A stretch of 38,319 bases of DNA from Patescibacteria group bacterium (GCA_023485445.1 JAMCZT010000008.1:1-38319), one strand, 5' to 3'. Shown: positions 9,445 to 17,277, numbered from the stretch's first letter. The notes: generated from the sequence alone by a model not told the origin. A program made the numbers and translations.

Positions 9445-9455
9445 AATGATAGTAT
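9427..9455 (+). promoter_or_regulatory. Candidate internal promoter of the response regulator gene
   Basis: TTGCCA (9427-9432), a 17-nt spacer and TAGTAT (9450-9455) precede the response regulator, followed by Shine-Dalgarno GGAGG (9468-9472) four nucleotides before the ATG. The -35 box is within the last codons of the kinase gene. It would allow the regulator to be expressed in excess of the kinase. Confidence 0.35.
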
Positions 9456-9476
9456 ATTTATTAATTTGGAGGAACT

Positions 9477-9860
9477 ATGAAAGAAGACAAAGTTAAAGTT
9501 CTCCTAATCGAAGACGAGAAGGAAGTTCTCGAGCTTTATAAGCTTAAGCTTACTCTAGACGAGTATGATGTTATTACCGCCGAAAACGGCGAAGAAGGGT
9601 TAAAAAAAGCCTGGGAAGAAAAACCAGAACTAATTTTCCTAGATATTAAGATGCCGGGAATGGACGGGTTCGAAGTCTTAAAAAAACTTCGAGAAAACCA
9701 AGAAACAAAAAATACCCCCGTCATCGTCCTTTCGAATTTTGATGAGCAAGACATGATTGAAAAGGGGCTCACCCTGGGGGCAAACGAATATCTCGTCAAA
9801 TCCCAATTTTCTCCTGAGGAAATTTCAAGGAAAGCTGGTTCTTGGGTCAACGAGGAGTAA
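9477..9860 (+). CDS. Single-domain response regulator (CheY-like receiver)
   Basis: This 127-residue stand-alone receiver domain has no output domain. Conserved residues are present: acidic pair Glu12-Asp13, phospho-acceptor Asp56 in FLDIKMPGMDG, the switch Ser86 (IVLSN) and Lys108 (YLVKS). It is probably the partner of the upstream kinase. With no DNA-binding domain it must signal by protein contact or as a phosphorelay intermediate. Its stop codon is directly followed by the TTG start of the transglutaminase-like gene, whose ribosome site GAGGAG lies in its last codons, so translation of the two is likely coupled. Confidence 0.93.
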   Translation: MKEDKVKVLLIEDEKEVLELYKLKLTLDEYDVITAENGEEGLKKAWEEKPELIFLDIKMPGMDGFEVLKKLRENQETKNTPVIVLSNFDEQDMIEKGLTLGANEYLVKSQFSPEEISRKAGSWVNEE

Positions 9861-9863
9861 TTT

Positions 9864-11798
9864 TTGGTCAATTTTTCCTACTTCTTGAAGATAGGTAAAA
9901 AATACCAAGTTGCATTGGTTTTTTTTACAATCTTACTAATTTCGATTACTTTGGCTTCTGCAAAGCAAATTTTTGCCGCGGATAAGTTTTCTGTTTCTTA
10001 TGACGTAATCTATAACGTAGAAGAGAATAACAATACCCAGGTAACCCAAAACGTTCGCCTTACCAATCAAACGCGTAATTTTTACGCCACGGAATATACC
10101 CTGAGTATCGGTTCAACGAAGATAAAGGATGTCTCAGCTTCCGATAACGGGGGAAATATCGCGCCTGAAGTCAGCACCAAAGAAAATTCGACTGATATTA
10201 AGTTAAAATTTAACGATAAGGTGATTGGCCAAGGACGAGTCTTAAATTTCAAACTTGTTTACATTGTAGAGGATGCCGCGATCAAAAACGGCCTGATTTG
10301 GGAAGTTAACGTTCCAAAACTAGCCTCCACGGGGGATATAGACACCTATAACCTCAAAATCAGGATCCCGAAAAACTTTGGCGACCTTCATTATATTTCT
10401 CCTGAACCAAAAGGAAAAGCAGATTCAGACAAGACGGAATATCTTTTTGATAAAGACCAACTCGCCAAAAGCGGAGTAGTGGCTGCTTTTGGCCCATATC
10501 AAGTTTTTGATTTTGAACTAAAGTATCATCTCGGAAACGATAGCCTTTTTAGCACCTTTTCCGACATTGCCCTTCCTCCCGATACAGAAACCCAGCAAGT
10601 TTATTTTAGTCAGATTGACCCGCTTCCAGAAAAATTCTTTACCGACGACGATGGCAACTACATGGCAAAGTATAAAGTTAATCGAGGGGAAAAGCTTAAT
10701 ATTACCGTCAAAGGTTCGGTGAGAATTATTGGGAACGACAAGTACTTTAACGCAAAAAAATGGACAAGGTCAGAACTAAATCAGTATTTAAAACCCGATA
10801 AATACTGGGAATCAAATGACCCTACTATCGTTGCGAAAGCCAAAGAACTCAAGACCCCGGAAGCAATTTATAACTACGTCGCGACTACTTTAAAGTATGG
10901 CTACGAACGGGTAAAAGACCCAAATTTGGAAAGAATGGGAGCCCTAACCGCCCTTAATAATCCAGATCAGGCTATTTGCATGGAGTACACCGACCTTTTC
11001 ATCACTCTCTCTCGGGCCGCTGGCATTCCCGCCAGAGAGCTTGATGGGTTCGCTTATACCGAAAACAAAAAATTGAGACCGACAACAATCGGCGGAAAAG
11101 AAAACAGTGATGTCCTCCACGCCTGGCCTCAATATTATGACTTCGAAAAAAGTCGCTGGGTCTCTATCGATCCAACCTGGGGATCAACAACGGGAGGAAT
11201 CGATTATTTCCATAAGCTTGACACAAATCACTTTGTCTTCGCGATTAAGGGTATCTCTTCTAACCAACCACACCCTGCTGGTAGCTATAAAATTGATCCC
11301 AGCAACCAAGGGGATGTCAAAGTTACCTTTGCCGGCAAGGATCCGAATGGCGAACCAAAGTTAGAAATTAGCGTAAAAAATACAGAAGTACCCGCGGGAT
11401 TCTCAACTAACGTCGAGGTCGACGTAAAAAATAATGGACCGAAAGCGTTGCAAAATGCTAAGTTAAACATCACTACCCAAGCGCTAGAACTTTTGAACGA
11501 GAAAAGTATTGAAATCGGAAATGTGTTGCCTTATGAAAATAAGATCATCACCCTTAAACTCCGAACGAAAGATCTTTTCCTAAACAAAGTAGACCCTCTT
11601 TATTTAGAAGTAAAAGGAACGGATGGAAGAAACCCCATCAGTAGCGCAGTCCTTAAACCGATCCAAATCAAGCCTTTTTTGATTTACGGTTTTTTCCCAT
11701 GGCTCGGATTATTCGCCCTCGCGGTAATGGCTTTTGCAGGACTACTGATTCTTTATAACAAACTTAAAAAGTCGTCAACTTCGAACCCTACTTCATAA
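9864..11798 (+). CDS. Secreted, membrane-anchored transglutaminase-like protein
   Basis: The 644-residue protein starts at a TTG preceded by GAGGAG in the end of the response regulator gene. It has an N-terminal signal segment (hydrophobic about 17-35, then SAKQIFAADK), an N-terminal beta-rich region, and a transglutaminase-like core (about 325-465). The likely catalytic triad is Cys372 (QAICMEYTD), His419 (DVLHAWPQ) and Asp436 (SIDPTWG). A beta-sandwich domain of the bacterial alpha-galactosidase NEW3 or CARDB type follows (about 490-605), then a C-terminal transmembrane helix (about 613-637) and a basic tail. The topology puts the catalytic domain outside the cell, anchored by the C-terminus. 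Members of this fold act as cross-linkers or as proteases/amidases, so the substrate is unknown. Coupling to a two-component system and closeness to the cohesin genes hint at a surface role. Confidence 0.85.
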   Translation: MVNFSYFLKIGKKYQVALVFFTILLISITLASAKQIFAADKFSVSYDVIYNVEENNNTQVTQNVRLTNQTRNFYATEYTLSIGSTKIKDVSASDNGGNIAPEVSTKENSTDIKLKFNDKVIGQGRVLNFKLVYIVEDAAIKNGLIWEVNVPKLASTGDIDTYNLKIRIPKNFGDLHYISPEPKGKADSDKTEYLFDKDQLAKSGVVAAFGPYQVFDFELKYHLGNDSLFSTFSDIALPPDTETQQVYFSQIDPLPEKFFTDDDGNYMAKYKVNRGEKLNITVKGSVRIIGNDKYFNAKKWTRSELNQYLKPDKYWESNDPTIVAKAKELKTPEAIYNYVATTLKYGYERVKDPNLERMGALTALNNPDQAICMEYTDLFITLSRAAGIPARELDGFAYTENKKLRPTTIGGKENSDVLHAWPQYYDFEKSRWVSIDPTWGSTTGGIDYFHKLDTNHFVFAIKGISSNQPHPAGSYKIDPSNQGDVKVTFAGKDPNGEPKLEISVKNTEVPAGFSTNVEVDVKNNGPKALQNAKLNITTQALELLNEKSIEIGNVLPYENKIITLKLRTKDLFLNKVDPLYLEVKGTDGRNPISSAVLKPIQIKPFLIYGFFPWLGLFALAVMAFAGLLILYNKLKKSSTSNPTS

Positions 11799-11831
11799 GC
11801 AACTTTGGTTTCCTTTTGGCCTCAAATTTAG

Positions 11832-11837
11832 TAAAAT
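11832..11837 (+). promoter_or_regulatory. Candidate -10 box of a leaderless uvrC promoter
   Basis: TAAAAT at 11832-11837 ends 6 nt before the uvrC ATG (11844), as in uvrB. The -35 region at the right spacing (TTTCCT, 11809-11814) is poor. No Shine-Dalgarno sequence precedes the ATG. The call rests on similarity to the arrangement at uvrB and the kinase gene. Confidence 0.35.
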
Positions 11838-11843
11838 AAGTTC

Positions 11844-13088
11844 ATGGATAGTCAAAATCTCCCCGACAAACCCGGGGTTTATCTCTTTAAGGACAAAAAT
11901 GGTAAAGTCATTTACGTGGGAAAGGCGGTTAACTTAAAAAACCGGGTCCGTTCGTATTTTCAAAATAACCTTTTGCCTAAAACAACTCTCTTGGTGTCAG
12001 AAATAAAACATATTGAGCATATCGAAGTACAGTCAGAAGTAGAAGCTCTTATTCTGGAAGCAAATCTCATTAAGAAATTCCGTCCTTATTATAATGTCCG
12101 TCTTAAAGACGATAAGGACTACTTGTATATAGAGATAACCAAAGAAACTTTTCCAAGGGTAATGACCGCTCGTTTACATGATTTAAGGGGAGCAAAAGTT
12201 CATTTCGGCCCTTTTCCAAATGGAACCGCTGTTCGACAAACCTTGAGGCTTCTCCGCAAACTTTTCCCTTACCGAAGCTGCCGTGATTTACAAAATCGCC
12301 CTTGTCTTTATTTCCATATCGGCCGCTGCCTCGGCCCCTGCCAAAAAAATTTTGATAAAAAGGAATATGAAAAGACGATTCGTCAGATAATCCTCTTTTT
12401 GAAAGGGGGAAAAGAAAAAATCGTTCAACAAATTACCCAAGAAATGAAACAAGCGGCTAAAAAATTGGACTTTGAAAAAGCCGTCAAGCTCCGCAATCAA
12501 TTAAGCGCAATTGAGTATGTGACCACTCAAACGAAAGTTATTTCAAATTATTTAGAGAATCCAAACTTAATGGAAGACTTACGCCATGAAGAGCTATCCC
12601 AGCTTAAGGAAATCCTTAAACTTGAAAGGTTGCCCCACAGAATTGAATGTTTCGATATCTCAAATATAGGTGGGGAAAATGCGACAGGGTCAATGGTAGT
12701 TTTTTCATCCGCCCAACCAAACAAAAAAGAATATCGGAGATTTAAAATAAAATCGGTACGGGGAATCGACGACTACGCGATGATGCGAGAGGTACTTAGC
12801 AGGAGGTTTAAAAATAGCTGGGCAAGTCCAAACCTAATCGTCGTCGATGGGGGAAAGGGCCAACTGAACGCAGCTCTCGAAATTTTAAATAAAGAAACTC
12901 TAACCACCCCCGTCATCAGTCTGGCTAAAAGGGAAGAAGAAATTTTTATTATGAATCGATCAGCTTCAATTAAGCTTCCTAAAGAATCTCCTGCCCTACA
13001 TCTCATCCAACGACTTCGTGACGAAGCCCACCGCTTTGCCCTTAATTATCACCGCAAACTGCGTACAAAATACTCCCTGTCAAAATGA
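11844..13088 (+). CDS. uvrC: Excinuclease ABC subunit UvrC, short form lacking the HhH domain
   Basis: UvrC is the dual-incision nuclease of excision repair. The product is 414 residues, against about 600 in typical bacteria. The GIY-YIG nuclease domain (about 5-85, PGVYLFKDKNGKVIYVGKA) makes the 3' cut, a Cys-containing segment SCRDLQNRPCLYFHIGRCLGPC follows (about 145-166), then the UVR motif that binds UvrB (about 195-235, DFEKAVKLRNQ). The RNase H-like endonuclease domain has its acidic residues in CFDISN, VVDGGKGQ and RDEAHRFA and makes the 5' cut. The protein ends right after that domain with RTKYSLSK, so the tandem helix-hairpin-helix DNA-binding tail is absent. The next ORF overlaps it by 4 bp if the longest start is used. 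There is no sign of a frameshift, so the short form looks natural. Confidence 0.93.
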   Translation: MDSQNLPDKPGVYLFKDKNGKVIYVGKAVNLKNRVRSYFQNNLLPKTTLLVSEIKHIEHIEVQSEVEALILEANLIKKFRPYYNVRLKDDKDYLYIEITKETFPRVMTARLHDLRGAKVHFGPFPNGTAVRQTLRLLRKLFPYRSCRDLQNRPCLYFHIGRCLGPCQKNFDKKEYEKTIRQIILFLKGGKEKIVQQITQEMKQAAKKLDFEKAVKLRNQLSAIEYVTTQTKVISNYLENPNLMEDLRHEELSQLKEILKLERLPHRIECFDISNIGGENATGSMVVFSSAQPNKKEYRRFKIKSVRGIDDYAMMREVLSRRFKNSWASPNLIVVDGGKGQLNAALEILNKETLTTPVISLAKREEEIFIMNRSASIKLPKESPALHLIQRLRDEAHRFALNYHRKLRTKYSLSK

Positions 13089-13121
13089 AGAATAAAATTT
13101 TTAATTTAATTTTTTGCCCTA

Positions 13122-13151
13122 TTGACATGTCGTGTATTTCTAGTGCAAAAT
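13122..13151 (+). promoter_or_regulatory. Candidate promoter of the cohesin adaptor gene
   Basis: TTGACA (13122-13127) is a perfect -35 box. With an 18-nt spacer the -10 would be CAAAAT (13146-13151). An overlapping TATAAA at 13151-13156 is a better -10 match but would require a 23-nt spacer. A weak ribosome site (ACAGGT, about 13156-13161) and the ATG at 13172 follow. A promoter here favours the internal start over the 4-bp overlap start at 13085. Confidence 0.4.
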
Positions 13152-13171
13152 ATAAACAGGTAACCAACCAT

Positions 13172-14941
13172 ATGATATTAACCAACCTGTCAAAACATGA
13201 ACTTTTTATTGTTATTATAACTTTTCTTGTCGCTTTTTCTTTACCTTTTGCTGTGAATTTGGCTTTAAATCAAACAAGCGTTAGGATTAAAGCCACTTCT
13301 ACACCTACCTCTCTAACTCTTGCCAGTAGCGCTACTAGCGGGGCTACGATTAATATTGGCGACCCGATCGATGTGGCAATTTACCTTAATAACGTAAACG
13401 GCGTCGCTATTTCGGCAATCGATACGGTTGTAAAGTACAACCCCGCAGTGGTCGGAGTAGCCCCTTCAACACCAGTTACTTACGGAAATATCTTTGGGTC
13501 AGGCGCTCAGTTTTGTGGAACTACTTGCAGTGCTGCTCTAAACTCTGTTGATATGTCAGGGGGATCTGAAACAGGGAAGGTAATGATTAGCACTTTGGCC
13601 TGGGATAGTCTAGGAGGAGCAAGCCTAAGCGCCTATTCCGCGACCTCTTCGGCTCAAATTGCAACGGTTCGTTTTGTCGCCAAAGCTGCCACTACAAGTA
13701 GCAGTATTTTTCTAGATTTTAAAGGAACACCGACTGCAGATCCAAATGTAATTACTTGTAGCGATACTGACCCAGTCGTCGCCAATCGTTGTTCAACGAC
13801 GGACTCAAATGTCGTTAAACAACTTTCCGCAGGTGAAACATCTGCAGATGCCGATACCTTAACCAAAGTAACTAACATTTCATTTGCCGTAACCAGCCCT
13901 ACTCCTGCCACATTCTCTAGTGTCTCACCGACATCAGGGCAAGTAGGAACTCCAGTAACAATTACCGGAACAAATCTAGGTACTAGCGGTACTATTTCTT
14001 TTAATGGTGTCCTCGGGACGGCGACCTCATGGAATGATACGAATATAGTGTTAAATGTCCCGAACAATGCCACTTCAGGTACAATTACAATTCAAACAGT
14101 CAATGGAACAATCACGACAACTAGCTTCTCTGTCGTTGCTGCGCCACCGACAATTTCCAACTTTTCGCCAACATCAGGATTGGTAGGTGCCTCAGTCACA
14201 GTTACTGGAACCAATTTTGGTTCAACAAGTACCGGCGCTCAAGTTCTTTTCAACGGCACGGTTGCCAATTCTATAACTTCATGGAACAGCACGACCATCG
14301 TCGCAACAGTACCTAATGGCGCAACAACAGGTAAGATCTCTGTTACTTTACCAGCTGGAAGTGCCACTAGCGTAACAGATTTTACAGTAAATCCTCCAGC
14401 GTTGGTCGATAACACTCCACCAGCCATCACAAATGTGGCAATCAGTAACGTCACAATCTCAGGTGCAACTATTACTTGGGTAACCGACAAATCATCAACA
14501 TCCTTAGTTGAATACGGAACCACTGCCGCGTATGGTTCTTCTTCGAATGGGGATAGTGGCATTTCGCATTCTGTTAATTTAACTAATTTAACCGCGGGGA
14601 CGACTTATCATTTCCGAGTCAGGAGCAACGATGGAAATGGTCATGAGGCGATTGAAAATGATAATTACTTTACAACATTAACACCAACTCCAGCGCCAAC
14701 ACCAACCCCGGAACCAACTCCAGCGCCAACACCGGCCCCGGAACCAACTCAAAACAACACACCAGCCCCCACAAAGCCAACTTCTGACCTGAACAAGGAT
14801 GGTAAAGTTAATGTCTTTGATCTGTCGATCTTATTAAGAAAGTGGAACAGAACTAGTGACGTGGCTGATGTAGACTTAAACAGTGACGGTAAAGTGAACG
14901 TATTTGACCTTTCAATTTTACTCAGAAGCTGGAACAGATAA
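13172..14941 (+). CDS. Secreted cohesin-IPT-IPT-FN3-dockerin protein (possible adaptor scaffoldin)
   Basis: From the ATG at 13172 the protein is 589 residues and opens with a signal peptide (MILTNLSKHELF, then a hydrophobic stretch to about residue 32). The ORF-track start at 13085 overlaps uvrC by ATGA but adds 29 non-signal residues, so it is the less likely alternative. A cohesin-like beta-sandwich follows (about 45-225; INIGDPIDVAIYLNNVNG, VVKYNPAVVGV, TVRFVAKAA). Then come two IPT/TIG domains (about 235-405, each opening SPTSG...GTPVTITGTNLG-like), an FN3-like domain similar to purple-acid-phosphatase N-domains (about 415-495; TYHFRVRSND), a Pro/Thr/Glu linker and a C-terminal dockerin (538-589). 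The dockerin halves are almost identical (DLNKDGKVNVFDLSILLRKW / DLNSDGKVNVFDLSILLRSW). Carrying both a cohesin and a dockerin is the hallmark of an adaptor scaffoldin. Binding partners are inferred. Confidence 0.85.
   Translation: MILTNLSKHELFIVIITFLVAFSLPFAVNLALNQTSVRIKATSTPTSLTLASSATSGATINIGDPIDVAIYLNNVNGVAISAIDTVVKYNPAVVGVAPSTPVTYGNIFGSGAQFCGTTCSAALNSVDMSGGSETGKVMISTLAWDSLGGASLSAYSATSSAQIATVRFVAKAATTSSSIFLDFKGTPTADPNVITCSDTDPVVANRCSTTDSNVVKQLSAGETSADADTLTKVTNISFAVTSPTPATFSSVSPTSGQVGTPVTITGTNLGTSGTISFNGVLGTATSWNDTNIVLNVPNNATSGTITIQTVNGTITTTSFSVVAAPPTISNFSPTSGLVGASVTVTGTNFGSTSTGAQVLFNGTVANSITSWNSTTIVATVPNGATTGKISVTLPAGSATSVTDFTVNPPALVDNTPPAITNVAISNVTISGATITWVTDKSSTSLVEYGTTAAYGSSSNGDSGISHSVNLTNLTAGTTYHFRVRSNDGNGHEAIENDNYFTTLTPTPAPTPTPEPTPAPTPAPEPTQNNTPAPTKPTSDLNKDGKVNVFDLSILLRKWNRTSDVADVDLNSDGKVNVFDLSILLRSWNR
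14684..14750 (+). repeat. 30-bp tandem repeat encoding the Pro/Thr/Glu linker
   Basis: A 30-bp unit (14684-14713) is repeated at 14714-14743 with two changes, followed by a 7-bp partial copy. It encodes TPAPTPTPEP-type sequence between the FN3-like and dockerin domains, a flexible and probably glycosylatable linker typical of scaffoldins. Such repeats expand and contract easily, so linker length may differ between strains. Confidence 0.7.
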
Positions 14942-14972
14942 TTTTTAATCTATAATAAAAGGAGTACTTCCA

Positions 14973-16151
14973 ATGTTTAACAAAAAAGTAATTAGTATTT
15001 TTAGTTTATCTTTTTTAGGTCTTCTTCTTTACACTAAACCAGCTTTTGCGGCTACCTTATCTCTCTCTCCGGGCAGCGGAAATATCAACCAGGGAAGTAC
15101 TCTAAATGTCCAAGTAAAGTTAAACGCAGGTGGAGATGCCGTAAACGCGGTTTCCGCCTTTTTGACTTATTCAGCAGATAAACTTGATGTCGCTTATGTC
15201 AGTTACAGTTCATCTGCTTTTGGAATTGAAGCTGAAAACACTTATGGAGGAGGGAGCATTAGAATATCACGGGGAAGCGTAAGTCCGATAAGCGGAAACG
15301 CAACGGTAGCCACAATTGGTTTTAGAGGAAAGACACTAGGAAATGCATCTGTTTCGTTTGCGGCCGGTTCCGCGGCCCCTCGTGCCTCTGACAGCTCTGA
15401 TTCGCTTAGTTTAGCTGGTAGTGGCGGTGGGAGTTATAGTGTGGTAGAAGCTCCGCCGGAACCACCAAAAGACACTACTGCTCCTAAAATCTCGGGAATT
15501 TCCGTTGTAGATACTTCCACAACCAGTGCAACAATTACCTGGAAAACGGATGAAAAAGCAGATTCTTATATCGAGTATGGTTTAGAAAAGGATAAATATT
15601 TCCTAAATGTCTCTAACGGCGATTTAGTAACGGAACATTCATTAAAATTGGAAGGACCAGTCTTAGTGGCGGGAACTAAATTTCATTATCGAATAAAGTC
15701 AAAAGACGCTGCGGGAAACCAAGTGGTTGGAGATGACGGAGTTTTTCAGCTAAAAGGATTCAAAGTAATCGTAAAGGCTGTAGACAACAATAATAAACCT
15801 TTAGTTGGTATAAAGGTATTACTTTATAGTGATCCGTTAGAAGCAGTAACCAACTCAAAAGGAGAGGCTAGTTTTGATAATGTCGCTCCCGGAAAACACT
15901 TGGTGCTAATCAAATCAAATAATGCTGAAAAAACAAACGAAATAACAGTAACTGCGTCATCCGTTCCACAAGTTACTACGATAAACGTAGGAGCGCCACT
16001 TATCGAATCGTCACAACAAGGGAATATTTTCAGCAATCTTGCGGTTTATGCTGTAGTTATCGTCCTTGGAATTATTATCGGAGTTCTTTACTACTTCTTA
16101 AAAATTAAGAGGAAAACTCCTAGTAACACTAGTAATTCTTCTAGTTATTAA
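14973..16151 (+). CDS. Membrane-anchored cohesin protein (possible anchoring scaffoldin)
   Basis: The 392-residue protein has a typical signal peptide (1-26, ending KPAFA). A cohesin-like domain follows (about 27-150): LSLSPGSGNINQGSTLNVQV, then AFLTYSADKLDVAYV and ATIGFRGKTLGNASVSF are the usual cohesin strands. Next come an FN3-like domain (about 165-255; TSATITWKTDEKADSYIEYG) matching that of the upstream protein, a carboxypeptidase-regulatory-like beta-sandwich (about 257-335; NNKPLVGIKVLLYSDP) and a C-terminal transmembrane helix (about 348-372) with a KIKRK stop-transfer tail. The topology places the cohesin outside the cell, tethered to the membrane. It starts 31 nt after the previous gene with Shine-Dalgarno AAGGAGT (14959-14965). 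It has no dockerin. In cellulosome terms it would be an anchoring scaffoldin receiving dockerin proteins encoded nearby; partner choice is untested. Confidence 0.87.
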   Translation: MFNKKVISIFSLSFLGLLLYTKPAFAATLSLSPGSGNINQGSTLNVQVKLNAGGDAVNAVSAFLTYSADKLDVAYVSYSSSAFGIEAENTYGGGSIRISRGSVSPISGNATVATIGFRGKTLGNASVSFAAGSAAPRASDSSDSLSLAGSGGGSYSVVEAPPEPPKDTTAPKISGISVVDTSTTSATITWKTDEKADSYIEYGLEKDKYFLNVSNGDLVTEHSLKLEGPVLVAGTKFHYRIKSKDAAGNQVVGDDGVFQLKGFKVIVKAVDNNNKPLVGIKVLLYSDPLEAVTNSKGEASFDNVAPGKHLVLIKSNNAEKTNEITVTASSVPQVTTINVGAPLIESSQQGNIFSNLAVYAVVIVLGIIIGVLYYFLKIKRKTPSNTSNSSSY

Positions 16152-16197
16152 CATAGCTACTAAATAGACAGAGCTAGTAATCTAATTTGCATTTTGC

Positions 16198-16233
16198 TTA
16201 AGACCCTGTCCCTGACCAGGGACAGGGTCTTAA
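16198..16233. repeat. Perfect 16-bp palindromic hairpin before the dockerin array
   Basis: TTAAGACCCTGTCCCT (16198-16213), a 4-nt loop GACC, and AGGGACAGGGTCTTAA (16218-16233) form a perfect, GC-rich stem in an AT-rich gap. It is followed by AAATCTAAGGA rather than a U tract, so it is not a classical terminator. It begins 46 nt after the cohesin gene and ends 14 nt before the first dockerin gene, just upstream of its ribosome site. It resembles a REP-type dispersed palindrome; copies elsewhere in the genome cannot be checked here. Confidence 0.65.
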
Positions 16234-16247
16234 ATCTAAGGATTTAG

Positions 16248-17273
16248 ATGAAAAGGAAGTTTATATTCATTTCGTTAATAATATGTTTTTTTGCCAGTTA
16301 TTTTTTGTACTGTAAAAATGTATCAAATGAATTTGGCAAAGTTAAAGAAGTTAAAGCTCAAACCGCCCCGGTTGATTATAACGATGTGATTTTCCTCCAT
16401 CATTCAACAGGTCAGGGATTGATCGATGGCGGAAATGTAAGAAAACTTTTGACGGATTTAGGTTACCAATTTTGGGATCACGGCTATAATTCTCAAGGCC
16501 TTACCTTACCAAACGGTACTTCAGCTGGTTATAATTATAATATTCCAAATGATAATACTGACCCGATCGGACTCGTCACCACATTTGAACTACCTTTCGA
16601 CGCATCTTCTCCCGCACATCCAAGTCAACCAACTAATGCTCTGTCCGGATTATTGCGGCACAAAGTAATCGCTTTCAAGTCGTGCTTTCCAGCGAGTGCC
16701 ATTTACAACGATGCGATGCTAAACCAGTATAAAGATTATTACCTTCGAATCAGAAATGTAACCGATAAGTACCGAGACCATATTTTCATTGCTTTTTCCA
16801 CCCCACCCCTTCACCCCTCAAGTACCGATTCTCAACAAGCTACCAGGGCTCGAGCTTTCGCTAATTGGCTAAAATCTCCCGAGTATCTTGACGGACACCC
16901 AAACCTTTTTGCTTTTGATTTCTTTGATTTACTAGCCGCGCCTGCAGACGCGACCACTGAAGCCAATATGCTTCGCGCCGAATATCGACCTCCCTATGTT
17001 GATTCCCACCCAAACGCCTTAGCCAATCAAACCATCGGCCCAATTTTTGTAAATTTTATAGACAACGCCGCTAAAAGTTACAATCCAAACTCCTGGCCAA
17101 TCAAATCTTTGCTTGGTGATTTAAACGGTGACAATGTTGTTAACAAGGTTGATGTTGACGAACTTCTCAACAACTGGGGGTATTTCCCTCGAAACGTTAA
17201 AGCTGACACAGATATCAACGGAGTGGTTAATGGAGTAGATTTTGCCTTAGTTATTAAAGATTGGGGCAGATAA
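16248..17273 (+). CDS. Secreted SGNH-hydrolase-like protein with C-terminal dockerin
   Basis: The 341-residue protein starts with a signal segment (hydrophobic 5-21) followed by EVKAQT, the same processing-like motif as its neighbours. The catalytic region (about 42-275) has FLHHSTGQG with candidate nucleophile Ser53, the FKSCFPAS block, and a C-terminal DSHPNALAN containing candidate Asp252 and His254. This pattern fits the SGNH/GDSL fold, whose extracellular members are often carbohydrate esterases, so de-acetylation or de-esterification of a polysaccharide is a reasonable guess. The dockerin (289-341) has loops DLNGDNVVN and DTDINGVVN; the second is slightly irregular. Shine-Dalgarno AAGGA (16238-16242) lies 5 nt before the ATG. 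It is the first gene of the packed dockerin array, and the next gene begins 4 nt after its stop. Base composition is CpG-rich, unlike the next gene. Confidence 0.8.
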   Translation: MKRKFIFISLIICFFASYFLYCKNVSNEFGKVKEVKAQTAPVDYNDVIFLHHSTGQGLIDGGNVRKLLTDLGYQFWDHGYNSQGLTLPNGTSAGYNYNIPNDNTDPIGLVTTFELPFDASSPAHPSQPTNALSGLLRHKVIAFKSCFPASAIYNDAMLNQYKDYYLRIRNVTDKYRDHIFIAFSTPPLHPSSTDSQQATRARAFANWLKSPEYLDGHPNLFAFDFFDLLAAPADATTEANMLRAEYRPPYVDSHPNALANQTIGPIFVNFIDNAAKSYNPNSWPIKSLLGDLNGDNVVNKVDVDELLNNWGYFPRNVKADTDINGVVNGVDFALVIKDWGR

Positions 17274-17277
17274 CTCA

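Noticed and set aside
13085-13171. Upstream ATG of the cohesin adaptor overlapping uvrC by 4 bp
   Set aside because: The added 29 residues do not look like a signal peptide and contain a TTGACA promoter element; the ATG at 13172 gives a proper signal peptide. Not fully excluded, because ATGA overlaps are common in this locus.
13654-14073. Minus-strand 139-residue ORF
   Set aside because: Antisense to the cohesin/IPT region; low-complexity composition arising from the repetitive Thr/Ser/Val codons of the sense strand.
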